This document shows positions 1 through 6,397 of a stretch of DNA of 9,424 nucleotides, one piece after another. The DNA is taken from assembly GCA_027019885.1 (NCBI GenBank), contig JALUWC010000314.1, forward strand, positions 1 to 9,424, given 5' to 3'. The DNA is from Geoglobus sp. (GTDB lineage Archaea > Halobacteriota > Archaeoglobi > Archaeoglobales > Archaeoglobaceae). The translations under genes were made by a program, and so were the position numbers. A model generated the notes under the pieces. That model was not told where the DNA came from, did no database searches, and worked only from the letters and a program-made list of their open reading frames with translations. Every line of letters begins with the position of its first letter. Positions within the stretch are counted from its first letter, which is position 1.

Positions 1-94
1 CTCACTAATAAGCATGAACTTACCACCACTGTCCTTCAGTCTGCCACTCGCAGGATTTGGAATTGGATTTGGTCTTGGTTTCAGGGCTGGATAA
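1..94 (+). CDS. C-terminal tail of an unidentified upstream protein (partial)
   Basis: From base 2 the second forward frame stays open for 30 codons and ends at the TAA at 92-94. The translation is hydrophobic and ends in an alternating glycine pattern (GFGIGFGLGFRAG), which looks like a membrane-active or glycine-zipper-like C-terminus rather than random sequence. The gene starts outside the window, so the family cannot be recognised. A first-frame reading open from base 1 to the TGA at 139-141 is a competing possibility, but it is rich in Trp, Arg and Ile without a clear pattern. The 62 bases after the TAA separate it from the ATPase gene, so the two may or may not be co-transcribed. Confidence 0.4.
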   Translation, partial: SLISMNLPPLSFSLPLAGFGIGFGLGFRAG

Positions 95-156
95 AGGTAG
101 CGATCTCAAAATACGCAGATAGAATTATTATTGTTTATTGATAATGTTAAATAGGG
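95..156 (+). promoter_or_regulatory. AT-rich leader and probable promoter region of the first ATPase gene
   Basis: This 62-base gap before the ATPase gene is strongly AT-rich from about 115 on. The ATTATTATT stretch at 124-132 lies about 25-35 bases before the first ATG cluster, where an archaeal TATA box would sit for a leaderless or short-leader transcript. The match to a consensus TATA box is weak, so the call is positional. No hairpin or operator-like palindrome was seen. Confidence 0.3.
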
Positions 157-1236
157 ATGATGGAAATGTCAACTGAGACTTTCTTTATGAAAAAGGCAGA
201 GGAATACCTGAATCTGGCACTTGAAAGAGAAAAAGATGGAAAGTACGAAAGTGCAAGAGAATACTATCTGATGGCAGCCAAAGCTTTACTGGAGGCGGCA
301 AAGCTCACGACAGGTAAGGTCAAGGATGCAAGGATGAAAAATGCTGAAAGGCTCATTGAAAGGGCGAAAAACCTGCCAGAAGCTGTTGCTGAAAGTGATG
401 ATGTCAAGACCTCTCAAATCCCGGAAAGACCGAAAGTTACATTTAAAGATGTGGCCGGGCTGGAACACGTTAAGGAGAAGATAAAGGATCTTGTCATCAC
501 TCCATTTCTTTATCCGGAAAAGGCAAAAAAATGGAAAATCAGAACTGGTGGAGGTGTTTTGCTTTACGGCCCTCCAGGCACAGGCAAGACTTTTTTAGCA
601 AAAGCTGTGGCAGGGGAGCTTGACGCTGATTTCTTTTACGTTAGGGCAAGTGACATAATGTCGAAATGGGTGGGAGAAAGTGAGAAAAGGGTTGCGGAGC
701 TTTTCACGAAGGCAAGAAAATCTGAAAAAGCGGTGATTTTCATAGATGAGATAGATGCTCTCTTGCCTAAGAGAACAGGCTTAAGTTCAACAGTTATGCA
801 GAGGGTGGTTCCACAATTCTTGGCTGAGATGGACGGAATTGACTCGAAAAACGAGAACATTCTCTTTATGGCGGCAACAAATGTTCCATGGAATCTGGAT
901 CCAGCAGCTTTAAGACCTGGTCGATTTGACTTCAAGTTTTACATTCCCCTGCCAGACCATGAGGCAAGGAAGAAGATCTTTCAGCTTAACCTTGATGTTC
1001 CTTCCTCAGAAATTGATTTCGATTTTCTTGGAGAAATTACGGAGGGTTACAGCGGGGCGGACATTAAATTCATTTGTGATGAGGTCAAAAGAATAATGTT
1101 CAGAAGGGAAATTGAAGGCAGGGAAGAGCTCCTGACAACAGATGTAGTCGCTGAGGTCGTATATGCAACACGTCCATCAGTTGACAATAGAATGCTCAGG
1201 AAATATGAGGAATTTGCTGGCTTAAATTTCAATTAA
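157..1236 (+). CDS. MIT-domain AAA ATPase, Vps4/CdvC-related
   Basis: This 359-residue ATPase probably remodels or disassembles protein polymers in the cytosol. Residues about 8-70 form a helical MIT-like domain (AEEYLNLALEREKDGKYESA, then a second and third helix). MIT domains in Vps4 bind ESCRT-III tails. The AAA module follows: Walker A GPPGTGKT at 138-145 (Lys144), pore-loop SKWVGES, Walker B FIDEID at 195-200, sensor-1 AATN ending at Asn242, and RPGRFD with Arg253/Arg256 as finger residues. The C-terminus (TRPSV...LRKYEEF) resembles the Vps4 C-terminal helix. The RPGRFD motif is of the Cdc48/proteasomal/FtsH style, whereas classical Vps4 has RRRFERRIY, so this is a divergent member. In-frame ATGs lie at 157, 160 and 166. 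The one at 166 has the better-placed, though weak, ribosome site (GGATGAT at 155-161) and may be the true start. The ESCRT-III-like pair follows 59 bases downstream, supporting a shared job. Confidence 0.88.
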   Translation: MMEMSTETFFMKKAEEYLNLALEREKDGKYESAREYYLMAAKALLEAAKLTTGKVKDARMKNAERLIERAKNLPEAVAESDDVKTSQIPERPKVTFKDVAGLEHVKEKIKDLVITPFLYPEKAKKWKIRTGGGVLLYGPPGTGKTFLAKAVAGELDADFFYVRASDIMSKWVGESEKRVAELFTKARKSEKAVIFIDEIDALLPKRTGLSSTVMQRVVPQFLAEMDGIDSKNENILFMAATNVPWNLDPAALRPGRFDFKFYIPLPDHEARKKIFQLNLDVPSSEIDFDFLGEITEGYSGADIKFICDEVKRIMFRREIEGREELLTTDVVAEVVYATRPSVDNRMLRKYEEFAGLNFN

Positions 1237-1249
1237 ATCCAAAGTGGAG

Positions 1250-1262
1250 AAAAATTAATATA
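1250..1262 (+). promoter_or_regulatory. TATA-like box for the helical-protein gene pair
   Basis: The run AAAAATTAATATA lies in the short gap after the first ATPase gene, preceded by a purine-rich AGTGGAG that could serve as a BRE. Its centre is about 40 bases before the ATG at 1296, so transcription would begin near 1280, leaving a short leader that still contains the ribosome site. This suggests that the helical pair can be transcribed independently of the ATPase gene. Confidence 0.5.
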
Positions 1263-1284
1263 GGAGTTGATAGCTAATACCATT

Positions 1285-1292
1285 GAGGGGAT
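1285..1292 (+). promoter_or_regulatory. Ribosome binding site of the first helical-protein gene
   Basis: GAGGGGAT closely resembles the archaeal anti-16S consensus GGAGGTGAT and sits just before the ATG at 1296. It fixes this start over later in-frame codons. Confidence 0.6.
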
Positions 1293-1295
1293 ATT

Positions 1296-1883
1296 ATGGG
1301 GTTGCTTGACAAATTGAGGAGGAATCCAATTGAAAAGCTGAAACTACAGGAGCTCAGAGAAGAAGAGATGAGGCTGAAAAACAACATAGAAAGGATAAGA
1401 AAGGAGATAAACAAAATTGAGAAGGAAAAAAAGGCTAAATTCCAGGAAGGCATCGGAGCTGATTTGATAAAAAAGAAGCTGATAGCTCAGGAGATAAAAC
1501 AGCTCGACATGGAAGGGAAGCTTAAGATGAAAAACTTCATGGCACTCCACAAGCAGTACATGCTGGTCTCAAATCTGCTTGTTGTCAAAAAATACGAGAA
1601 AGAGCTCAAAAAGACAAAGCTCTGGGAGAAGCTATCAAAAGTCTCTCCGGAACAGCTTGAAACTGCCCTGATAAAGATAAACCTGGCAGGAAAGGAGTAT
1701 GAGGAGGTGCTGGACAGTCTTAACAGGGTGTTTGAAATGGAGATTGCAGAGTTTGAGGCTACTGAGGACGAGGTTGAAAAGCAGTTGCTTGAAGCCTGGA
1801 GCAGTGTTGAGGCAGGAACGATGGATGTTGAGGATGCAGAGAAGATGCTTTCCATTGAAAGGAGCTTTGAAAAAGAGGATTAA
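1296..1883 (+). CDS. ESCRT-III/Snf7-like (CdvB-like) helical protein, first paralog
   Basis: This is a 195-residue, almost entirely alpha-helical and highly charged protein. It begins with a short basic amphipathic segment (MGLLDKLRRNPIEKLK), then a long Lys/Glu-rich coiled coil (about 18-85), a conserved block at 91-130 starting VSNLLVVKKYEKELKK and containing LWEKL, a further helix pair, and a strongly acidic C-terminus (140-195). This order (basic membrane-binding N-terminus, long hairpin, acidic tail) and length fit ESCRT-III/Snf7 and the related PspA/Vipp1 family, which polymerise on membranes. No catalytic motif is present, and I could not identify a canonical MIM1 or MIM2 tail motif, so the assignment is structural pattern, not clear homology. 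It is followed after 15 bases by a paralog and flanked by two MIT-AAA ATPases, the usual ESCRT-III partners. A generic coiled-coil protein remains possible. Confidence 0.6.
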   Translation: MGLLDKLRRNPIEKLKLQELREEEMRLKNNIERIRKEINKIEKEKKAKFQEGIGADLIKKKLIAQEIKQLDMEGKLKMKNFMALHKQYMLVSNLLVVKKYEKELKKTKLWEKLSKVSPEQLETALIKINLAGKEYEEVLDSLNRVFEMEIAEFEATEDEVEKQLLEAWSSVEAGTMDVEDAEKMLSIERSFEKED

Positions 1884-1884
1884 T

Positions 1885-1890
1885 GGGGGT
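1885..1890 (+). promoter_or_regulatory. Ribosome binding site of the second helical-protein gene
   Basis: GGGGGT lies directly after the previous stop codon and 8 bases before the ATG at 1899, supporting this start and translation from a transcript shared with the preceding gene. A GTG at 1902 is an in-frame alternative one codon later. Confidence 0.5.
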
Positions 1891-1898
1891 AAATCAGG

Positions 1899-2498
1899 AT
1901 GGTGAAGATCTTTTCAAAACTTTTTGGTTCAAGAAATCCTCTTGAGTCAATGAAAGCTGATGAGCTCAAGGTAATGGAGATAAAGCTCAACAGGAAGATT
2001 GAAGATCTGAGAAATGACATAAGGCAGATAGAGAGCGAGATTCAGATTCTATTCGAGAAAGCCAGATCTGCAAGAGATAAAAGTGAAGAGATTAGCATTG
2101 CAAGAAGAATAAAGACCCTTGCCCAGAAAAAGGACATGAAACTTGCAGCCCAGGCGCAGCTTGAGAAGGAGCTGAGAGCCGTATCGAATGTTCTCATACT
2201 GAAGGAGCATGAGGAGGATCTGAAGGCTGCAGGAGTCTGGGAGAAAGTAAAAGGCTTAGACCCTGAGGAGCTTGAAAGCTGGCTCATCTCGAAGAATCTC
2301 GAGGCAAGGAGCAGGGATGAGCTTGTGTCAACTGTGGTGGAGATGACCTCAATGGCAATGAGAACTGGAATAAGCTATGAGGATGATCTTGATGACATAC
2401 TGGATGCGATAAGGGCTGTTAAGGAGGGTGAGATGGAGCCTGAGGAAGCAGGGAGGGTTGTGAGCAGGGAAAAGGACAGACACACCCAATACTCCTGA
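1899..2498 (+). CDS. ESCRT-III/Snf7-like (CdvB-like) helical protein, second paralog
   Basis: This 199-residue helical protein is paralogous to the gene immediately upstream. Both start with a basic amphipathic stretch carrying the shared motif RNP(I/L)E (here MVKIFSKLFGSRNPLE), then a coiled coil. The aligned 40-residue block at 95-134 (VSNVLILKEHEEDLK...) matches block 91-130 of the neighbour without gaps at about 19 of 40 positions, including WEK, PE-LE and the final NL. Both end with a similar acidic helix (VKEGEMEPEEA here, VEAGTMDVEDA there). Divergence at the protein level shows an old duplication, so the two probably form a hetero-polymer or have split roles, as ESCRT-III paralogs do. 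No membrane segment or enzymatic motif was seen. The tail (REKDRHTQYS) differs from the paralog, so any ATPase-binding signal would be distinct. The function is inferred from shape and neighbours. Confidence 0.6.
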   Translation: MVKIFSKLFGSRNPLESMKADELKVMEIKLNRKIEDLRNDIRQIESEIQILFEKARSARDKSEEISIARRIKTLAQKKDMKLAAQAQLEKELRAVSNVLILKEHEEDLKAAGVWEKVKGLDPEELESWLISKNLEARSRDELVSTVVEMTSMAMRTGISYEDDLDDILDAIRAVKEGEMEPEEAGRVVSREKDRHTQYS

Positions 2499-2598
2499 GA
2501 TACGTAAAACTGATTTGTTTGCGATAAAAATTAAGGCGTGTAGCGTGGAATTAACAGGATATTGTCTGAAGGTATGCTGATTCCAATTGATGTAAAAG
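2499..2598 (+). promoter_or_regulatory. Intergenic gap with probable promoter of the kinase-ATPase-kinase operon
   Basis: This 100-base gap is the largest between genes in the window. GATAAAAATTA at 2523-2533 is TATA-like and would place a transcript start near 2555-2560, giving a leader of about 50 bases before the kinase start. AAAGGTG at 2595-2601 is a good ribosome site for the GTG at 2608. No inverted repeat or T-run strong enough to call a terminator was seen. Confidence 0.4.
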
Positions 2599-2607
2599 GT
2601 GTTGAAG

Positions 2608-5226
2608 GTGTTCTTTTGGGATAGAAAAAAGAAAGACATTAAAGACATTAAAATTGACGAAATTAGCGTTGAAAGAGCTCTCTCCATTGCTAACAGGCTT
2701 GAAGATTATTATCGTTCATTGGCTCTAAGTGAGATAGCCTCAGCCCTTGCCATGGCTGGAGAGATTGAAAGAGCAAGGGAGATGTTTGAAGAGGCGATAG
2801 AGGTTGCTAACAGGCTTGAAGATGATTATCGTTCATGGGCTCTAAAAGATATAGCCTCAGCCCTTGCAATGGCTGGAGAGATTGAAAGAGCCCTCTCCAT
2901 TGCTAACAGGCTTGAAGATCTTGATCGTTCAATGGCTTTAAAAGATATAGCCTCAGCCCTTGCCATGGCTGGAGAGATTGAAAGAGCAAGGGAGATGTTT
3001 GAAGAGGCGATAGAGGTTGCTAACAGGCTTGAAGATGATTATCGTTCATGGGCTCTAAAAGATATAGCCTCAGCCCTTGCCAAGCTTGCATTAACTCCTC
3101 ATATTTCTGCCAGCGTGGAAAAGCTCTTAAAAAATGGTGAATATGCTAAAGCCCTCCAGAAGTATAAGTTCATGGGGGACTTGCGAAAAGCAGCTAAAAT
3201 TCAAACCTTGATAAGGCTGAGAGAATTGCACGGAAAGGCCAAAAACCTTGGAATACCGTCAGATATCTCAGAAGTTGAGAATTTAGTTTCTGAAAGAAAG
3301 GTGGATCAAGCGGTCGAGAGAGCAAAGGTGCTTGTTAAGAAACTTTCGGACATGCTGGATAGATACTATAGATACTCTAAGATCGAAAAGATGTTGCAAG
3401 AGGCTGAAAGATTGCTAAATGAACTGAAATCCAAGAATTATTATACCGAGAACATTGAAAAATTACTGGTTGAGGCAAAGGACCTTTTTTCAAAAGGAAT
3501 GATTGAAGAAGCTGAGCAGAAGGCGATGAAGATCACAAGAGAAGCTCAAAAAATAAAAGAGTTACATCAATTTGCTATTGAAAAACTGGATTACCTCAAA
3601 ACTCTATATGATCAAGCCAAAAGCCTTGGAATCCAATCTAACGTTTCTGAGATTGAAAATTTAATTTCAATGGGACACTATCAAATGGCTATTGAAAAAG
3701 CCGAGAATCTCATAAAAACCTTTGAAGAACAGATTAAGACTTCAGTTCCAAAACTGAGCATTTCTCTTCAGCCTTTAAAATTCAAACTCAAAGTGGGAAC
3801 GAGAGCTATTGCGGTTATTTATAATTCAGGTTCAACCCATGCTGTTGATATCGACATCCAGCTTGAGCTCGATGAATATACTAAGAACTCGGTAGCTTAC
3901 AGAATTCTTTCCGTACCGGATAGAATAGAACCTGGAGAAAGCAGTTCAGCAGAAATTTGGTTCAAATTTGTGGATGAGGGAGAGTACCCAGTAACATTTT
4001 CAGTAAAATACAGGGACGGTTTAGGCAGGGAATACGAAGAGAGGCAAGAGATCTGGATAAAGGTGGTCTCAGAGCCGGATAGCATTGAAGAGACAATTCC
4101 ACCACAAGAGCTGAAATTTCCATCAGACTTCACACCCAAACCAACCACACCTAAAACCTTCCCTCCAGAGCTCTCTGACTCCTATACTGAGGTTGAGTTC
4201 ATAGGCAAAGGTGGCTTTGCAAGGGTTTTCAAAGCCAGAAGAAATGATGGCAAACTCGTGGCAGTAAAGCTCCCAATCTCTCTCGACCCCGCAACAGGCA
4301 AGTCCTTCATAAAGGAGCTCACAAACTGGACGAGATTGGAACATGAGAACATCGTCAAGGTCTTCGATTACAACATTCTTCCTATCCCCTTCTTCGAGAT
4401 GGAGCTGTGTGATCAATCTCTGGCAGATTTGCCCAAGCCTGTTGATGCTGAGAAGGCTGCATGGATAATCTTCAATGTGGCGGAGGGGTTGAAGTACGCA
4501 CACTCAATGAACGTAATTCATCGAGATCTGAAGCCCCAGAACATCCTTCTTAGGGATGGGATACCTAAAATCAGTGACTGGGGGTTAAGCAAGGTTCTCA
4601 CCGAATCTTCATCAACATCAGTCACTTCGTTCACTCCCTACTATGCCGCTCCTGAACAGATAGCTGGAATTGAGAAGGACGAAAGAACAGATATCTGGCA
4701 GCTTGGAGTCATCTTCTACGAGCTTGTTACTGGAGAGCTCCCGTTCAAGGGAGACAATGTTGTTGAGGTCGGGATGGCAATAGCAACAAGGCATCCTGTT
4801 TCACCTTCTGAAATCAATCCAGAGGCGAAGGAGGTTGAACACATAATAATGAAATGCTTGGAGAAAGAGAAGGAGAAAAGGTATCAGAGTGTAATTGAAC
4901 TCCAGAAAGACCTGGCGAATTATCTTGGAATAAAATATTCTGAGTCACTTAAGGAAAGCGTATCCCAGCACAACATGAGAAGATCTGCTTATTACTGCGG
5001 GGAGCTCATGCTGATAAACCTGAGGGTTGGAGAAATCGTCAATGCCTACAAGTTCGCAAGTGATCTGGTTAACTATGCTGATGGGGATGTGAGAGTTGTT
5101 GCTGAGGAGCTGTGCAACCAGCTCAGAGCGAGAATGGAGGCTGGAATCAGCGAGATAGCCGACGAATTGATTAAGAAAGCTGAGATAATAGCTCACAAGG
5201 TAAGGGTTGGTTTGGAAAGGATATAG
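2608..5226 (+). CDS. Cytosolic Ser/Thr protein kinase with TPR-like repeats and Ig/CARDB-like domain
   Basis: This soluble multidomain kinase (872 residues from the GTG at 2608, chosen for AAAGGTG upstream; GTG 2599 and TTG 2602 are in-frame alternatives) has no signal peptide or TM helix. In order: four TPR-like repeats of alternating 32 and 39 residues (about 22-163), helical-hairpin repeats with the recurring motif LGI-S--SE-ENL (about 165-378), an Ig/CARDB-like beta domain (about 382-489), a Pro/Thr-rich linker, a Hanks-type kinase, and a helical tail (772-872). Kinase residues visible are the glycine loop GKGGFARVF from 532, VAVK with Lys554, helix-C Glu570, HRDLKPQN with Asp640, DWG at Asp657 in place of DFG, and AAPEQ with Glu683. 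The catalytic set is therefore complete and the enzyme is probably active. The activation segment is very Ser/Thr-rich (TESSSTSVTSFT), which suggests autophosphorylation. It sits between the helical pair and the second ATPase, which are plausible substrates. Confidence 0.9.
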   Translation: MFFWDRKKKDIKDIKIDEISVERALSIANRLEDYYRSLALSEIASALAMAGEIERAREMFEEAIEVANRLEDDYRSWALKDIASALAMAGEIERALSIANRLEDLDRSMALKDIASALAMAGEIERAREMFEEAIEVANRLEDDYRSWALKDIASALAKLALTPHISASVEKLLKNGEYAKALQKYKFMGDLRKAAKIQTLIRLRELHGKAKNLGIPSDISEVENLVSERKVDQAVERAKVLVKKLSDMLDRYYRYSKIEKMLQEAERLLNELKSKNYYTENIEKLLVEAKDLFSKGMIEEAEQKAMKITREAQKIKELHQFAIEKLDYLKTLYDQAKSLGIQSNVSEIENLISMGHYQMAIEKAENLIKTFEEQIKTSVPKLSISLQPLKFKLKVGTRAIAVIYNSGSTHAVDIDIQLELDEYTKNSVAYRILSVPDRIEPGESSSAEIWFKFVDEGEYPVTFSVKYRDGLGREYEERQEIWIKVVSEPDSIEETIPPQELKFPSDFTPKPTTPKTFPPELSDSYTEVEFIGKGGFARVFKARRNDGKLVAVKLPISLDPATGKSFIKELTNWTRLEHENIVKVFDYNILPIPFFEMELCDQSLADLPKPVDAEKAAWIIFNVAEGLKYAHSMNVIHRDLKPQNILLRDGIPKISDWGLSKVLTESSSTSVTSFTPYYAAPEQIAGIEKDERTDIWQLGVIFYELVTGELPFKGDNVVEVGMAIATRHPVSPSEINPEAKEVEHIIMKCLEKEKEKRYQSVIELQKDLANYLGIKYSESLKESVSQHNMRRSAYYCGELMLINLRVGEIVNAYKFASDLVNYADGDVRVVAEELCNQLRARMEAGISEIADELIKKAEIIAHKVRVGLERI
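2734..2867 (+). repeat. 134-base perfect direct repeat, copy 1
   Basis: This stretch of the kinase gene recurs base for base at 2947-3080, an offset of exactly 213 bases (71 codons), so gain or loss of a unit keeps the reading frame. The bases just outside differ (GTGAG against AAGAT upstream). Silent positions are also identical, which points to recent duplication or gene conversion rather than protein-level conservation. Confidence 0.95.
2947..3080 (+). repeat. 134-base perfect direct repeat, copy 2
   Basis: This is the second copy of the element at 2734-2867. After it the sequence leaves the repeat (AAGCTTGCA in place of ATGGCTGGA), ending the repeat array. Confidence 0.95.
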
Positions 5227-5229
5227 AAG

Positions 5230-5235
5230 GGGTGT
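5230..5235 (+). promoter_or_regulatory. Ribosome binding site of the Vps4-type ATPase gene
   Basis: GGGGTG lies between the kinase stop codon (5224-5226) and the ATG at 5243, at normal spacing. It decides in favour of this ATG over the upstream TTG at 5207, which has no comparable site. Confidence 0.55.
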
Positions 5236-5242
5236 TGAATTT

Positions 5243-6397
5243 ATGAAGATCGATTTAACCGGACCTCTGCTGAATGCCCTTGACAAAGCCAGTTCAGAAT
5301 TTAAAGATGCCAAGGAGAGGGGAGACTACAAAAAAGCCAAAAGAAAGGCGTTTGACTGTGCAAGAATTCTGAGAGAGCTTGCCAAGCACGTGCCGAGTCA
5401 GAGGAGAGCATATCTTGAAAAGGCTGAGAAGTGGGAGAGGATAGCTAAGCAGGTTGAGGAGTCAGGATCGAGAAAGGAGGTTGAAAAGTCAGGAGTAGAT
5501 GAGGAGGACTTCACTTCATACATTCAGAATCTCATTGCCAGATCGGAAGTCAGGTGGAGTGACATTGGCGGACTTGATGAAGTGAAAAGATTGATGATGG
5601 AGACGATTGTAATAGCCGGCCTTCAAAAACCTGAATCCATAAAACCCTGGAAAGGTATTCTTTTATTCGGCCCTCCAGGCACAGGCAAAACCATGCTCGC
5701 TGCTGCATCAGCCGGAAGCCTGAATGCCACATTCTTCAACGTTAAGGCTGATAAGGTTCTGTCAAAGTACTTTGGCGAGTCATCGAAGCTCGTTTCTGCT
5801 CTTTACTCTGTTGCGCGTGATAGAGCACCCTCCATTGTTTTCATTGACGAATTTGATGCCCTAAGTCTCTCAAGAAGTGGTGATGTGAGTGAGGCTTCAA
5901 GAAGAATGCTATCAACTCTGCTTTCAGAGCTTGACGGGTTTCAGGATAAGAAAAGCGACAGGTTGATTTTAACGCTTGCAGCAACCAACACACCATGGGA
6001 TCTTGATCAGGCTGTTCTTTCAAGATTCCCGCGCAGGATCTATGTACCGCTGCCGGATGTTAGGGCATGCGAGGAGATTATCAAAATCCATACGAAAGGT
6101 CTGGACACGTCAAAACTCAGCATCCATGAGCTTGCAGAAATGTGTGTTGAGAGACTTTACTCCGGCAGGGACATCTCCAACCTCTGCCAGCAGGCCATGT
6201 GGAACATGATCAGAGATGTGAACAAAGATCTGCACAAACTTGCTGAACTTCCATATGATGAGCTGAAGAACAAGAGCCTGAAGACACGTCCTCTGACAAT
6301 GGAAGACTTTTATCTTGCTTTTGAGAAAGTCAAGTCGCCGTTAACGAAAAAGGACGTGGAAAGGTATGAGAAGTGGAATGAGGAGTTTGGAGGATAA
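5243..6397 (+). CDS. Vps4/CdvC-type MIT-AAA ATPase
   Basis: This is a 384-residue ATPase of the Vps4/katanin (meiotic) clade, expected to extract subunits from ESCRT-III-like polymers. Residues 1-75 form an MIT-like three-helix domain (LLNALDKASSEFKDAKERGD onward), followed by a short charged linker and the AAA core: Walker A GPPGTGKT with Lys149, pore loop SKYFGES, Walker B FIDEFD at 200-205, sensor-1 AATN, and SRFPRRIYVPLPD with Arg261/Arg264/Arg265. The last matches the RRFERRIYIPLPD finger region of Vps4. The C-terminus (SPLTKKDVERYEKWNEEFGG) closely fits the Vps4 C-terminal helix (RPTV-EDL-K-E-F--DFG). The length is near that of crenarchaeal CdvC. The ATG at 5243 is chosen because GGGGTG at 5230-5235 precedes it. 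A TTG at 5207 would add 12 residues and overlap the kinase gene. It lies 16 bases after that gene and overlaps the receptor kinase, so all three are probably co-expressed. Confidence 0.9.
   Translation: MKIDLTGPLLNALDKASSEFKDAKERGDYKKAKRKAFDCARILRELAKHVPSQRRAYLEKAEKWERIAKQVEESGSRKEVEKSGVDEEDFTSYIQNLIARSEVRWSDIGGLDEVKRLMMETIVIAGLQKPESIKPWKGILLFGPPGTGKTMLAAASAGSLNATFFNVKADKVLSKYFGESSKLVSALYSVARDRAPSIVFIDEFDALSLSRSGDVSEASRRMLSTLLSELDGFQDKKSDRLILTLAATNTPWDLDQAVLSRFPRRIYVPLPDVRACEEIIKIHTKGLDTSKLSIHELAEMCVERLYSGRDISNLCQQAMWNMIRDVNKDLHKLAELPYDELKNKSLKTRPLTMEDFYLAFEKVKSPLTKKDVERYEKWNEEFGG

Larger units (their letters stand above)
2671..3096 (+). repeat. TPR-like tandem repeat block inside the cytosolic kinase gene
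   Basis: Four helical repeats alternate short-long-short-long: 32, 39, 32 and 39 residues. Each ends in an IASALAMAGEI-type helix (the last copy diverges after IASALA) and contains an ANRLED segment. The long copies differ by seven extra residues around REMFEEAIEV. The pair forms a 71-residue (213-base) super-unit present twice. The small-residue spacing (Ala/Gly) fits a TPR-like solenoid used for protein binding. Confidence 0.85.

Noticed and set aside
157..1236. Reading the first ATPase as a proteasome-activating ATPase or FtsH
   Set aside because: The core motifs alone would allow it, but there is no TM segment, no zinc-protease motif, no OB/coiled-coil N-domain, and the N-terminus is MIT-like with a Vps4-like C-terminal helix.
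1487..1855. 122-codon minus-strand frame opposite the first helical protein
   Set aside because: Low-complexity Ser/Phe-rich translation, which is what the complement of a Lys/Glu-rich coiled coil gives; no independent start signals.
2499..2530. Possible terminator after the helical-protein pair
   Set aside because: Only short T-runs (TTTGTTT) and no convincing stem; not enough to call.
2541..2616. Short open frame in the gap before the cytosolic kinase, with an ATG at 2574 (MLIPIDVKGVEGVLLG)
   Set aside because: It has only 16 codons from the ATG, lies where the leader of the kinase gene should be, and overlaps its ribosome site. There is no supporting ribosome site and no recognisable similarity; chance is the simplest explanation.
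2671..3096. Direct repeats considered as a CRISPR-like or mobile-element structure
   Set aside because: The repeats are in-frame, encode a regular helical solenoid, have no spacers of uniform size, no terminal inverted repeats and no transposase nearby.
3897..4503. Minus-strand open frames opposite the Ig-like and kinase regions
   Set aside because: They lie wholly opposite a well-supported gene, are rich in Ser/Leu/Phe as expected of the complement of charged helical coding sequence, and show no domain motif.
5207..5242. TTG-initiated 12-residue extension of the Vps4-type ATPase
   Set aside because: It would overlap the kinase gene, lacks a ribosome site, and the extension (MVWKGYRRGVEF) does not belong to the MIT domain; ATG 5243 has GGGGTG in place.
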